This document shows, one piece after another, positions 10,001 through 20,381 of a stretch of 52,098 nucleotides of DNA. The DNA is from Alphaproteobacteria bacterium (GTDB lineage: Bacteria > Pseudomonadota > Alphaproteobacteria > UBA9655): assembly GCA_019746105.1 (NCBI GenBank), contig JAIESK010000090.1, positions 1 to 52,098 of the forward strand, in the 5' to 3' direction. The notes beneath the pieces are model-generated. The model had not been told where the DNA came from. It ran no database searches and was given only the letters and a program-made list of their open reading frames with translations. The translations under genes and the position numbers were made by a program. Every line of letters starts with the position of its first letter. Within the stretch, counting starts at the first letter, position 1.

Positions 10001-11944
10001 ATGAAAGTACAGGAGAATCAACCACTTTGGACGCCCACAGCACGTCAAATCGAAACAGCCAACCTGACAGCTTTTTTGAAGAACGTGAACCTTCAGAGTT
10101 ACAGAGAACTCCATCAGTGGTCTGTGACGCACATAGAAGGTTTTTGGCGCGAAGTTTGGGATTTCTGTGATGTGATTTCCTCAAAAAAAGGAAAACAAAC
10201 TCTAGAGTTGTCCCAGGGAATTTTTAAACCCCGGTTTTTTGAAGACGCACGCCTTAATTATGCGGAAAATTTATTACGCCCCCGCCCCACTGAACAAGAC
10301 GCTCTGGTCTTTTGGGGAGAGGATAAAGTTAAACGAAAACTCTCCTATGGCGAATTGTATACCCAAGTTACAGCTCTTGCGGCGGCTCTGAAGTCTATGG
10401 GCGTTCAGCAAGGGGATCATGTGGCAGGTTATGTGCCCAATACGCCGGAAGCCGTCGTTGCGATGCTAGCAGCCACATCCCTTGGTGCCCTGTGGTCTTC
10501 CTGCTCTCCCGACTTTGGGGTGAACGGTGTTTTGGATCGTTTTGGTCAAACAAAGCCTAAAATTCTTTTTATGGCCGATGGGTACTATTACAAGGGAAAG
10601 TGGTTTGATTGCATTGAAAGGATTCCTGCCCTTTTCCAAGGATTTCCTGCCCTTGAGCAAATTATTGTGTTTTCTTACGAAAATAAACCATTAACTTTTC
10701 CCTCTCAGGAAAACGTAAAAACGTGGAATGAAGCTCTTAAACCTTTCCAACAGATCCAGGACATTGATTTTGCTCAAGTACCCTTTAACCATCCTCTCTT
10801 TATTCTCTATACCTCTGGTACAACGGGCGTACCCAAGTGCATTATTCACGGAACGGGCGGCGTTCTCCTCCAGCACCTGAAGGAACATCAACTCCATTCC
10901 GACATAAAGCCCGGGGATCGGGTCTTTTATTTCACCAGCTGCGGCTGGATGATGTGGAATTGGCTGGTTTCAAGCCTTGCCTCTGGGGCCACTCTTATGC
11001 TCTATGATGGGTGTCCTGAAGGGGAGATTCTATGGCAGTTTGCCGAGATGGAAAAAATCACCCATTTTGGCACTTCTGCCAAATACATTGATAGCCTTCA
11101 AAAGACAGCTTGTCGCCCAATAGATTCCTATGATCTGAAAGATCTTCGTATGATTTTATCTACCGGCTCCCCCCTTGCACCTGAAGGATTTGATTACGTT
11201 TATAAGGCCATTAAAATCGACCTCTGCCTTGCCTCTATCTCGGGCGGAGCCGATATTGTCTCCTGCTTTGCCTTGGGCTGTCCGATTCTACCCGTATGGC
11301 GGGGTGAACTTCAAAGTCCTGGTCTTGGCATGAATGTCCAGGTTTTTAATGAAACGGGAAAAGCGGTTGTGGGGCAAAAGGGCGAGCTGGTGTGCACCAC
11401 CCCCTTCCCTTCCATGCCTCTTTATTTCTGGGGTGATGAGGGAGATCAAAAATACCATAGTACCTATTTTGAAACCTATTCCAACACTTGGTGTCACGGG
11501 GATTATGCGGAGGTTACTTCCCATGGAGGTTTTATCATTTATGGCCGCTCTGATGCAGTACTCAATCCCGGCGGCGTGCGCATTGGCACAGCGGAAATCT
11601 ATCGCCAGGTGGAGAAAATCCCTGAAGTCCTAGAAAGCCTTGCCGTAGGACAAGAGTGGCAGGGGGATGTGCGCGTTGTTTTGTTTGTTGTACTTCAAAA
11701 GAAAACTACGTTAACTGATGCCCTTAAGAATCAAATCAAACAACAAATTCGATTGAATGCCAGCCCCCGTCACGTCCCTACCAAGATTATCGCCATCAAT
11801 GAGATTCCCCGCACCTTAAGCGGAAAAATGGTGGAACTGGCCGTGCGGGAGGTCATTCATGGGCGGGAGGTGAAAAACAAAGCCTCCCTCGCTAATCCTG
11901 AGGCTTTGGAGCTATTTAAAAACCTTAGGGAGCTTCAGGAGTAG
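10001..11944 (+). CDS. Acetoacetate--CoA ligase (acetoacetyl-CoA synthetase)
   Basis: ANL superfamily: FILYTSGTTGVPKCIIHGTGG, TLSGKMVELAVR; N-terminal ACAS-like region; about 647 aa. Confidence 0.88.
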   Translation: MKVQENQPLWTPTARQIETANLTAFLKNVNLQSYRELHQWSVTHIEGFWREVWDFCDVISSKKGKQTLELSQGIFKPRFFEDARLNYAENLLRPRPTEQDALVFWGEDKVKRKLSYGELYTQVTALAAALKSMGVQQGDHVAGYVPNTPEAVVAMLAATSLGALWSSCSPDFGVNGVLDRFGQTKPKILFMADGYYYKGKWFDCIERIPALFQGFPALEQIIVFSYENKPLTFPSQENVKTWNEALKPFQQIQDIDFAQVPFNHPLFILYTSGTTGVPKCIIHGTGGVLLQHLKEHQLHSDIKPGDRVFYFTSCGWMMWNWLVSSLASGATLMLYDGCPEGEILWQFAEMEKITHFGTSAKYIDSLQKTACRPIDSYDLKDLRMILSTGSPLAPEGFDYVYKAIKIDLCLASISGGADIVSCFALGCPILPVWRGELQSPGLGMNVQVFNETGKAVVGQKGELVCTTPFPSMPLYFWGDEGDQKYHSTYFETYSNTWCHGDYAEVTSHGGFIIYGRSDAVLNPGGVRIGTAEIYRQVEKIPEVLESLAVGQEWQGDVRVVLFVVLQKKTTLTDALKNQIKQQIRLNASPRHVPTKIIAINEIPRTLSGKMVELAVREVIHGREVKNKASLANPEALELFKNLRELQE

Positions 11945-11958
11945 GGAGGGAAGCTCTT

Positions 11959-14900
11959 TCAATCATCCTCTTCATGTGTTTTAACAGCCGCGGGGCGCTT
12001 GAATGTTGTGATATCGGGTTTGTTTTCTGCCTTCTGGCTTTGTTGATGAGTAAACTTAACATCTTCAGGAAGATCAATTGTTTTGGGGGCCACGGAGGGA
12101 ACAGTCACTTCTTTTAAGGCAGGAAAATGTTCAAGACCAGTGAGTTCATCTAACTGCCCCCCTTCGATCAGAATACGCTGAAGTTTTTCAAGATCTTGAG
12201 TAAAATTAAGAGAAGAAAGGGTAACGTTTTTAATGGTGATTAATTCGAGATTCTCAAAATTCTCAAGACCCTCTACACGATCAATAGAAAATGATGAGCC
12301 TTCCCTGCCCAAAATATTAAGTTCTTTCAAAAGCTTATCAGGGGATGTGAAAACTATTTTTCCAATATGTCTCATCCCCACGAGGACATCATTATAACCC
12401 ATCTTTAATCCCTTGCCTCCTGTCCCTTGCTGCGGCGGTGGGGGTGGCATTTTTCTACCTGCGATTCTGATATCCCGGGTGGGGATCTTCCGGATAAGTT
12501 CGGTCCGTGCGTATATTTCCGCACCTGTTAAAGTTTCTACTGAAGATCCCGAAAGAAGGACTTTTGTACTCTTTAAATTAGGAAACAATTCGAGAGACTC
12601 TAAATTTAATCCCCTCAGGTCTAACGTTTTTGCTGCTGTGAGATGCTGAAGTCCTGTTACTTGTGTAACGGCAGTATCAGGTAAGCTAACGTATATAATT
12701 TTATCATTTTTCTCTGAGAAATGAATGGGTGATGCCAAGCTTTTTGATCCCGCAAAAGATAAACTTTCAAGAGCAGGAAGCTCTTCCACCCCCTCAACAG
12801 AAATTAACCCTGTTTGTGATAAATCAATTTCTTTAAGTTTTTCATTTACTGAACCAAACCTCACGGAGGTTAAATTTATTGCGCCATCTGCTTTCAGAGT
12901 TTCCAAGTTAGGAAGAGTATCTACTCCCTCCAAGAGGGCAACACCAGATTTGTTCACGCGGATAGTTTTTAGATTTTTGTTGTTTTCTGTAAAAGTTAAT
13001 GACTTTAGGGATGGAGTATCCTCCAAGAACAGAGTCTCTACTTTCGGCAGTTTGTCGAGCCCCTTTATTTCCTCAATGTCTTTACTCCAATAGGCCTCTA
13101 TTTCACGAAGATTTGGAAGCTCACCTTCGAAATTAAGTGTCGTCAAGTTCCTGGTTTCCACTAGGCTTAGCCTTTCAAGGCTTGTAAGGTGTCCTAATCC
13201 CTGAATGGAATTAACGGAAGAGTGCAGGACATAAAGTCCTTCGAGTGAGCTATGGGAGGGAAGAAATTCAAGGGAATCTACTTCTGACCCACTCAAAAAC
13301 GCTATGCTCCTTAATCGCGTCAAAGGTTTAATCCATTGAGCGTTTTGAAGTCTAAAGTTATGAAGATCCAATTCTTCAATCGTTTGGTGATTTTCTGTAA
13401 AAACAAGGGATTGAAATTGAGAACCAGATAACTTCAGCTTTTTTAATTGAGTCAGATGCTCAAAACCTTCCAGAGAAGTGACTTTACCTCCCGACAAATC
13501 TAACACATGCAAATGAGGAAGATTATTTAGCCCCTCAATCCGAGAAGGATGCCTAGGCTCACCAAAAAGAGAAAAATCACGTTCAAAACTCAAAGTTTCG
13601 ATTTTATGATTGGGGTTCGTAAATTTAATAACTTCAAGCCCTGTAATTTCATTAAAAAAGGGATCCTTTGAGGATAAGGTTTCTTTCTGGAAAACCTCTA
13701 AATTTTCCAGTCCTTGAATTTCACTCACACTCAGTGCTTTTGTTGTCATCTTCAGCTGAGAATGAGCGGGATCTATAACCAGCCTATCAAGAGTCACACC
13801 TTCGAAGCTTAAATTGTTGAGAGAAGGCAATGTTGCTAACGCAACTGTTCCAACTTTGACCTTGCTCAAGACTAAGGAGTCTAGGGATTCAGGAAATTCT
13901 TCAATTTTACCTCCACCACCTGAAATTGTCAGCTGTTTTACCGTATCTTTAGCTTGAACAAATCGAGGGAGAATTTTACTGAGTCCTAAGAAAATATCCG
14001 ATGTTATCGCGCCTGAGAACCCCAGAGACCGGGTTTTATTGAAAAAGATTTCTTGAATCTCTCGAGGAAGGAGTGCATTTAAGGCACCAGTTTTATCGAG
14101 TAAAACATTCACGATAGAGCTTGCAAGAGCAGCCGGATTTTCCCATGGAAACGCATCCAATACTTTAGATAACATTCTTGCAATATTTAAGGTGTCACCT
14201 TCGGAGACTTCTTTCCAATCCATACCCCTTAAGGAGTCAACAAACTTGATTTTTGAATCCTGACTTTTTAACATATCATTCTGAAAATAAGGCAATACCC
14301 TAGCAAAGTTAGGCTTTATAGCTTCTTGAAAATCTAGCGATTGAGTTTGCCTGAAAAAGGCTTCTCGTACTTCTTGTGGAACTGTTTCGTTTAAGTTTTC
14401 ATCTTTATCTAGAAAGACACCGCGTATAGAGTTTGTAATCCACCAAAGAGTTCTAGGGTCATCCCATGAGAGCGTATCTAATACCTTTGATAGCAATCCT
14501 GTAACCTTTGAGGCGTTGTGTTCAGGAACTTCTGCCCAATCAATACCACTTAAGGATGCAATAAACTTGATTTTTGAATCCTGACTTTTTAACATATCAT
14601 TCTGAAAATAAGGCAATACCCTAGCAAAGTTAGGCTTTATAGCTTCTTGAAAATCTAGCGATTGAGTTTGCCTGAAAAAGGCTTCTCGTACTTCTTGTGG
14701 AACTGTTTCGTTTAAGTTTTCATCTTTATCTAGAAAGACACCGCGTATAGAGTTTGTAATCCACCAAAGAGTTCTAGGGTCATCCCATGAGAGCGTATCT
14801 AATACCTTTGATAGCAATCCTGTAACCTTTGAGGCGTTGTGTTCAGGAACTTCTGCCCAATCAATACCACTTAAGGATGCAATAAACTTGATTTTTGAAT

Positions 14901-17811
14901 CCTGGGTATCCAACGATAACGAATCCAATGTTCTTGATAATAATCCTGTAACCTTTGAGGCGTTGTGTTCAGGAACTTCTGCCCAATCAATACCACTTAA
15001 GGATGCAATAAACTCGATTTTTGAATCCTGACTTTTTAACATATCATTCTGAAAATAAGGCAATACCCTAGCGAAGTTAGGCTTTATAGCTTCTTGAAAA
15101 TCTAGCGATTGGGTTTTCTTGAAAAAGACTTCCCGAATCTCTGCAGGGACTGTTTCATTTAAGTTTTCATCTTTATCTAGAATGACCTCGCGTATAGAGC
15201 TTGTAATCCGTTGAAGATTATCTCGTATATCCCATCCCAGCGTATCCAATACGTTAGATAACAGTCCTGTCATTTTTGAGGTATTTTCTTCAGAAATTTC
15301 TTTCCAATCAAGTCCGTTTAATCCTTGAAGGAAATTCATTTTTGAGTTTTGTGTTTCTAACACGTCAGAATTAAATTCAAGCAAGACCCGCATGAAGTTA
15401 GGCCTTATAGGGGCTCCAAACTCCAATGATTTGGTTTGCTTAAAAAAAGCTTCCCGAATCTCTGCAGGGACTGCTTCATTTAAGTTTTCATCTTTATCTA
15501 GAATGACATCGCGTATAGAGCTTGTAATCCGCCGAAGAGTATCCGGGTCATCCCATCCCAGCGTAGGCAATATGTTTGATAAAAATCCCGCAATTTCTTG
15601 CGTTGCCAAATGGGTCGTACTTTGCCAATCCATCGTTTTCAATAGGGAGATAAAATTAATTTTTGAATCATTGTCGGCCAAAAGTCGGGGCATCATTTGA
15701 TAGAGCGGTTCTGTGACTTTTGTCTTGGCTACTTGAGGAAACAAAAGCCATAGCGACTCTTCAGCGGTAAGGGGTTCAATCGCTGCTGCTTTGGTTTCAA
15801 TCTCCAAAGCTGTTTCGCTTTTAGGATAGGCAACATCGAAAACTACACCATGTCCATCCTCCTGAGACATTCTAAAAGAATAGAGAGGGGTAGAAGGCGT
15901 TTTTGATTTTTTCACAAAAACAGTAATATAACCCATCATATCATTTCGCGTAAGTGACCAACTCAAACCTTTAGGTTTAAAGTCATACACAAAGTCAGGA
16001 TTCATAAAGGAAAAGACTTTGCGAAAGGAACTTAAGATCCAATTGATCCGGTCTTCTTCAAATTTTTTCTGAATATTCTCTCGGGACTTTGTTTTCCAGT
16101 TTAAAATATCCTTGTCTAATTTTGCCTGTGCTTCTTGTTCTTGCTCAGGAGTGGCTTCTGCTTTCGCTTCAAGGACGGGAAAGGGATCTACGTTCAACCG
16201 TTTCTTTTGTAGGATCTGAATAAGGGCCTCTTTTTCTTTCTCAGGGTCAGCTTCATTCACAACTTCAAGTGCGGGAAAAGGATCTAAGTCTAATGAAAAT
16301 AAGTTTTGAAACATCCGGAGCATATTGATGTGCCCTGTGTCTAATTCGTTTTTATGTTTCACATAGTCCACTTTTGGCCCTATTCCATCAAAATTCAAAT
16401 CTGCAATAACCCGGTTCCACCAAGACCGGGTCTCGGGAGCGCCATTATTGGCCATTATGGGAGATTGATATTTCTCAAAAAATTCAATAGCGTTTTGAAG
16501 CCGTTTAAACTGGGAACTGCCTTCCGCAAACTTCTTTTGCTGCTCAAGCAAAGGTGTCATATTAAACTCTTTCGTTTTTCGATCATACAGCAGCATGTTT
16601 GCCATATGCCGTGGCATCTCATCGACGCAGTCTGAAAATTTAATATCTTTGTTAAACTGATCCTTGGCACGATCATAAAACCAAGCTTTTTCCCCATTAC
16701 TAATGAGCGGAAGTCCTAATTGGTAGGGGACAGGAGCTCCAGCCATTCCTAGGACTGAAAGGGCCAGCAAATCATCCATATCCAAGACATCATGCTCTAA
16801 AATTTCTTCAGCACTCGCAGGTTCACTTACAAAAGGAACCGCTGGATCAACGATGTCATCGGACGTGGCCTCGATAAGATTGTCAATATTCTCTCTCGTA
16901 TTAAACTTATGGGAAAAGAAGGTTTCTATCAGCTGTTCCGTTGTATAGGCGGGAAAAATGGAATCTTTTTCACTTTTGACTGCGTTTTGAATTGACTCTA
17001 TCAGGGGAGTAAGGTTTTCTTGAAAGAATCGTTTTTTAAACCGCTCATCTTCCTGCCTTTGCTTCTTCTGAATTGTCGTACTGATCCACTGATCCGCAAT
17101 CCCAATCAAGAGTCCTTGTAGCTCTTTTTTCAATTGATTGGGATCCAGATCTTTTTTTGGTTTATATTTATTTGTTGCGTATCCGATCATCTCTTTTTTT
17201 AAATTTGGATCGATACCTAAGCCTCTAAGAGCCTTTATAAAGTCAGCCTTTGTAGCTGCTTGAATATCTTGAACTTCCTTCTTCACTTTTTCTAACTCAG
17301 CTTGCTCCTTTTGTGAATCATAGGGAGGTCTTTGTTTTAAAGTTGAAAATAGGGCGTTTTTAAGGGCCTCTACATTAACGTCTTTTCCCTCCCGTAAATC
17401 ATTCACAAGACTAAGCAAAGGTACAATGGTCTGAACCTTATCCACATGATTACCAAAACTCATCTCAAAATTGGCTTCGCTAGCAAGATCCCCTCCTGTT
17501 GAGGGGAATAAGATCTTCACTATATTCCAAGAGGGATTATCGGATGTATCCCCTGCATAGTCACGAGTCCCATCTTCTTTATAAGCTGGAGTAAAAGGCC
17601 CGAACCAACGAATATTTTCAACAAGGCCGGTTACAAGACCGGCTGCTCCTAGAACGGGAGAATTACGCTCTTTTCCCTTGCGATAGTGTTTCGTCGTTCC
17701 ATTGTAAAGTCTAGGATCAATCGTCGACATCGCCGTTGACGACAACGTCACAAGACCTAAGAGAACAGGGAATAATATCTTTTTCTTTGTGGAATTCTTT
17801 CGCTTTGACAT
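11959..17811 (-). CDS. Large secreted leucine-rich-repeat protein (LRR1), 1950 aa, with internal ~107-aa tandem repeats
   Basis: Signal peptide; C-terminal LRRs (LHVLDLSGGKVTSLEGFEHLTQLKKLKLSGS); N-terminal region paralogous to ORF 24749-27970. Confidence 0.85.
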   Translation of the reverse strand: MSKRKNSTKKKILFPVLLGLVTLSSTAMSTIDPRLYNGTTKHYRKGKERNSPVLGAAGLVTGLVENIRWFGPFTPAYKEDGTRDYAGDTSDNPSWNIVKILFPSTGGDLASEANFEMSFGNHVDKVQTIVPLLSLVNDLREGKDVNVEALKNALFSTLKQRPPYDSQKEQAELEKVKKEVQDIQAATKADFIKALRGLGIDPNLKKEMIGYATNKYKPKKDLDPNQLKKELQGLLIGIADQWISTTIQKKQRQEDERFKKRFFQENLTPLIESIQNAVKSEKDSIFPAYTTEQLIETFFSHKFNTRENIDNLIEATSDDIVDPAVPFVSEPASAEEILEHDVLDMDDLLALSVLGMAGAPVPYQLGLPLISNGEKAWFYDRAKDQFNKDIKFSDCVDEMPRHMANMLLYDRKTKEFNMTPLLEQQKKFAEGSSQFKRLQNAIEFFEKYQSPIMANNGAPETRSWWNRVIADLNFDGIGPKVDYVKHKNELDTGHINMLRMFQNLFSLDLDPFPALEVVNEADPEKEKEALIQILQKKRLNVDPFPVLEAKAEATPEQEQEAQAKLDKDILNWKTKSRENIQKKFEEDRINWILSSFRKVFSFMNPDFVYDFKPKGLSWSLTRNDMMGYITVFVKKSKTPSTPLYSFRMSQEDGHGVVFDVAYPKSETALEIETKAAAIEPLTAEESLWLLFPQVAKTKVTEPLYQMMPRLLADNDSKINFISLLKTMDWQSTTHLATQEIAGFLSNILPTLGWDDPDTLRRITSSIRDVILDKDENLNEAVPAEIREAFFKQTKSLEFGAPIRPNFMRVLLEFNSDVLETQNSKMNFLQGLNGLDWKEISEENTSKMTGLLSNVLDTLGWDIRDNLQRITSSIREVILDKDENLNETVPAEIREVFFKKTQSLDFQEAIKPNFARVLPYFQNDMLKSQDSKIEFIASLSGIDWAEVPEHNASKVTGLLSRTLDSLSLDTQDSKIKFIASLSGIDWAEVPEHNASKVTGLLSKVLDTLSWDDPRTLWWITNSIRGVFLDKDENLNETVPQEVREAFFRQTQSLDFQEAIKPNFARVLPYFQNDMLKSQDSKIKFIASLSGIDWAEVPEHNASKVTGLLSKVLDTLSWDDPRTLWWITNSIRGVFLDKDENLNETVPQEVREAFFRQTQSLDFQEAIKPNFARVLPYFQNDMLKSQDSKIKFVDSLRGMDWKEVSEGDTLNIARMLSKVLDAFPWENPAALASSIVNVLLDKTGALNALLPREIQEIFFNKTRSLGFSGAITSDIFLGLSKILPRFVQAKDTVKQLTISGGGGKIEEFPESLDSLVLSKVKVGTVALATLPSLNNLSFEGVTLDRLVIDPAHSQLKMTTKALSVSEIQGLENLEVFQKETLSSKDPFFNEITGLEVIKFTNPNHKIETLSFERDFSLFGEPRHPSRIEGLNNLPHLHVLDLSGGKVTSLEGFEHLTQLKKLKLSGSQFQSLVFTENHQTIEELDLHNFRLQNAQWIKPLTRLRSIAFLSGSEVDSLEFLPSHSSLEGLYVLHSSVNSIQGLGHLTSLERLSLVETRNLTTLNFEGELPNLREIEAYWSKDIEEIKGLDKLPKVETLFLEDTPSLKSLTFTENNKNLKTIRVNKSGVALLEGVDTLPNLETLKADGAINLTSVRFGSVNEKLKEIDLSQTGLISVEGVEELPALESLSFAGSKSLASPIHFSEKNDKIIYVSLPDTAVTQVTGLQHLTAAKTLDLRGLNLESLELFPNLKSTKVLLSGSSVETLTGAEIYARTELIRKIPTRDIRIAGRKMPPPPPQQGTGGKGLKMGYNDVLVGMRHIGKIVFTSPDKLLKELNILGREGSSFSIDRVEGLENFENLELITIKNVTLSSLNFTQDLEKLQRILIEGGQLDELTGLEHFPALKEVTVPSVAPKTIDLPEDVKFTHQQSQKAENKPDITTFKRPAAVKTHEEDD
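14010..15680 (-). repeat. Intragenic ~107-aa tandem repeat array in LRR1 (about six copies of SKIxFIxSLxGxDWxEV..., one truncated)
   Basis: Six starts of the motif SK(I/M)xFxxxLxGxDW in the protein. 14242-14583 is identical to 14563-14904 (offset 321 bp). Confidence 0.93.
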
Positions 17812-17998
17812 AATATCACCTGCAACACTAGTACCATAACTATAGTATAATATATAAGCTTTAAATAAAAATTAATTTGATATTGCTGAAAAAAGCAGAG
17901 ATTCAAAGCATCTTGATTTTACTGGATCACTCTTGTACTGGACTGGCGACTGAAGGTTAGATTATAATGAGCCTAATTAAGAATAAGAGGTAAAACCC

Positions 17999-18775
17999 AT
18001 GGATACTTTTGAGACAATTTATCGTTTTTTTGGCTGGGGAATTATCAATATCGATACCTTCTTCCTCATACTTCTGTTAATAGGGGCAGGGTTTCTCTTT
18101 TTCGACAAACGGCGCTGGGGCAGAAAATTTGTAGCAATAGCCTGCTTTGGCTTTGCTTTTTTTGGCATTGTGCCACTAGGGCTTTGGACTGTCGTAAATC
18201 TTGAAAATCGTTTTCCTAAATTAGAGCAAATTCCAAGTGACGCAAAGGGCATGATTTTACTAGGAGGAAGTTTCGACCTCATGACGACAAAAGCCCGTAA
18301 TGAACCAAGCTACAATCTCACAGCAGGAAAGCTTATTCGTTTTGTGGAACTTGCAAAGGCAAACCCTCATCTTACTTTAGCTTTTACAGGAACCCCTCTT
18401 GAAGCGGACACGACCAAAGTTGTACTTAAAGGCCTGGGCTTAGATCCCTCTCACGTTATTTTTGAGAACAATTCTATAAACACCAAGGAAAATGCAAGTC
18501 AAAGCGCTCGCCTTCTTCAGCCAAAACCTAATGAAAAATGGGTTTTGATCACCTCGGCCTATCATATGCCGCGCAGCGTGGCCCTCTTTCAAAAGGCGGG
18601 ATTTAATGTGATCCCCTTCCCTGTGGATTATCACACAACGGGCGAGTATGAGCCCTGGTTTTTCTTAGGTCTTCGCTTGAACTTGGATGGCTGGGCGGCA
18701 AGTTCTCGGGAATGGCTTGGGATGATCATGAATTATATCATGGGACGGTCAGAGGAGATTTTTCCTTCTCCTTAA
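17999..18775 (+). CDS. YdcF/ElyC/SanA-like (DUF218) membrane protein
   Basis: GMILLGGSFD, AFTGTP, IFENNSINTKENASQSARLL, VLITSAYHMPRSVALFQKAGF. Confidence 0.88.
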   Translation: MDTFETIYRFFGWGIINIDTFFLILLLIGAGFLFFDKRRWGRKFVAIACFGFAFFGIVPLGLWTVVNLENRFPKLEQIPSDAKGMILLGGSFDLMTTKARNEPSYNLTAGKLIRFVELAKANPHLTLAFTGTPLEADTTKVVLKGLGLDPSHVIFENNSINTKENASQSARLLQPKPNEKWVLITSAYHMPRSVALFQKAGFNVIPFPVDYHTTGEYEPWFFLGLRLNLDGWAASSREWLGMIMNYIMGRSEEIFPSP

Positions 18776-19526
18776 TTTTTAAGTGAGGCCCCCACTCCAC
18801 TCCCACACCAAAAAAGGCAATAAAACTTTTCGCGCCAGCAATACTATGACCGATGCTAAAAAGGGTATAGGTGCTATCCGTAAAGTAATAAGTTCCACCA
18901 GCATTATAGAGAAGCCTTGAGGAAAAGCTTTTGTCTCTCGCCCCTTCGGCATACAACTCATTCCCAAGGGTTAAATACTCGGAAATTTCCTTTTGAAGCA
19001 AAATTCCCCCAAAAGGAAAATTATATTTATTCTTTGCAGGATTAAATAAATACCCCCCTCCCCACGATAACTTCCAAGAGCTCCAGTTTTTTTGAAACCA
19101 GAAAGGTACAGTTGCCGTCATGGTTTTATTTCCTGTTATCGCATCAACATCACCAGAAGGAAAAGTAAATTTCGGATAAAAGGCAACATGAGGGAGTGTT
19201 TTTGTCTCATGAATAAAGCGATATTTCACACCAAGCACTACATCTCCATAATAATAAAGGGATGGTTTATTTTTTGGCTTTGCAAGAACAACGGGTGTTC
19301 TGGTGATAAATTGAAAATCTGGGTAAAATCCCACCAGGGATTCAACCGCAGGAATGCGCGATGTTGTACCATTTTTGGTATGACTTGTTTGGGCATGGAG
19401 ATTCACATAAACTTCTTCATAGGCTGCTGGCACAGGAGTATCGGTCAAAAACTCCGTAGCATCTACCTTCTGATCCCAAAAAGTCGAGCCTAACAGGCTA
19501 AGAATTTTTATTATTCTTTTGTTCAC
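18738..19526 (-). CDS. Outer membrane beta-barrel protein (MetA-pathway/transporter-like)
   Basis: Aromatic-rich alternating strands, PSLYYYGDVVLGVKYRF..., FYPKFTFPSGDVDA; N-terminal signal. 3' end overlaps the convergent ydcF-like gene. Confidence 0.6.
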   Translation of the reverse strand: MNKRIIKILSLLGSTFWDQKVDATEFLTDTPVPAAYEEVYVNLHAQTSHTKNGTTSRIPAVESLVGFYPDFQFITRTPVVLAKPKNKPSLYYYGDVVLGVKYRFIHETKTLPHVAFYPKFTFPSGDVDAITGNKTMTATVPFWFQKNWSSWKLSWGGGYLFNPAKNKYNFPFGGILLQKEISEYLTLGNELYAEGARDKSFSSRLLYNAGGTYYFTDSTYTLFSIGHSIAGAKSFIAFFGVGVEWGPHLKIKEKEKSPLTVP

Positions 19527-19651
19527 GAAATAACTCGTAAGTCCTATATTTTTTTTGTGAATCTATCAAGGAAAAGAGAAGAACGCTATAGAGAAGCTAT
19601 CCATTTCTCTAAGCCTTCGATATAATTGCAAGAAAATGATAAGGATAGAAT

Positions 19652-20035
19652 ATGACCAACTCCCCTCCCCCCATTGAAGAGCTATGCTTGCGCGTCATTG
19701 CTATGCCGAGGGATACCAATCCAGCAGGCGATATTTTTGGCGGATGGCTTGTCTCTAACATGGACATGGCTGCCGGTATCGTCGCAACTCATACGTCAAA
19801 AGGGCGTGTGGTTACGGCTGCTATTGATAAGATGGCTTTCATTCGCCCTGTGTTTGTAGGAGATGAGGTTAGCTATTATGGAAGGCTTCTTAAAATCGGG
19901 ACTACATCGATGCAAATCAGTGTAGAAGCATGGGTGCGTCGAGCACGAGGAGAAGAAATCCATAAAGTAACAGAAGGACTTTTCACCTTTGTTGCCATTG
20001 ATGAGGAGAGAAAACCTCGAACCGTCGAGAAGTGA
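19652..20035 (+). CDS. Acyl-CoA thioesterase (YciA-like hotdog fold)
   Basis: MPRDTNPAGDIFGGWLVSNMDMAAGIVA; VTAAIDKMAFIRPVFVGDEVSYYG. Confidence 0.9.
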   Translation: MTNSPPPIEELCLRVIAMPRDTNPAGDIFGGWLVSNMDMAAGIVATHTSKGRVVTAAIDKMAFIRPVFVGDEVSYYGRLLKIGTTSMQISVEAWVRRARGEEIHKVTEGLFTFVAIDEERKPRTVEK

Positions 20036-20045
20036 TCACTGGTGT

Positions 20046-20354
20046 CTATTCATCAAAAAGGTAATTATAGATCCGTTCCCACCAGGAAGGTTGGTCTTCA
20101 GGATAAACAACTTTTACTTCTTCCATAAAACGAGGGTCAAGAACACGTTGATCGGCTCCAGGAGAAGCCGCTGTATCAAGCCTCATAGGCGTATCTCCTT
20201 TTTGCGTAACAGACTCAAGAACGGGAGAAGAGATTAACTCTATATCGGGACGAGAGGACAGCCTTGAGGATTGAATTTCACCCTCATCCAGAGTATCTGC
20301 CATTACTGCAGTTCCCAAGCTTAGAAGTAGTAGTCCCCCCCCTACTTTTTTCAT
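20046..20354 (-). CDS. Small secreted hypothetical protein
   Basis: MKKVGGGLLLLSLGTAVMA signal peptide; no recognised family. Confidence 0.6.
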   Translation of the reverse strand: MKKVGGGLLLLSLGTAVMADTLDEGEIQSSRLSSRPDIELISSPVLESVTQKGDTPMRLDTAASPGADQRVLDPRFMEEVKVVYPEDQPSWWERIYNYLFDE

Positions 20355-20381
20355 TGATGATCTCCCTATAATTTTAAAGTA

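Noticed and set aside
14010-15680. CRISPR-like repetitive array
   Set aside because: Repeats are ~321 bp, in frame within a single 1950-aa ORF, with no short conserved repeat/unique spacer structure and no cas genes.
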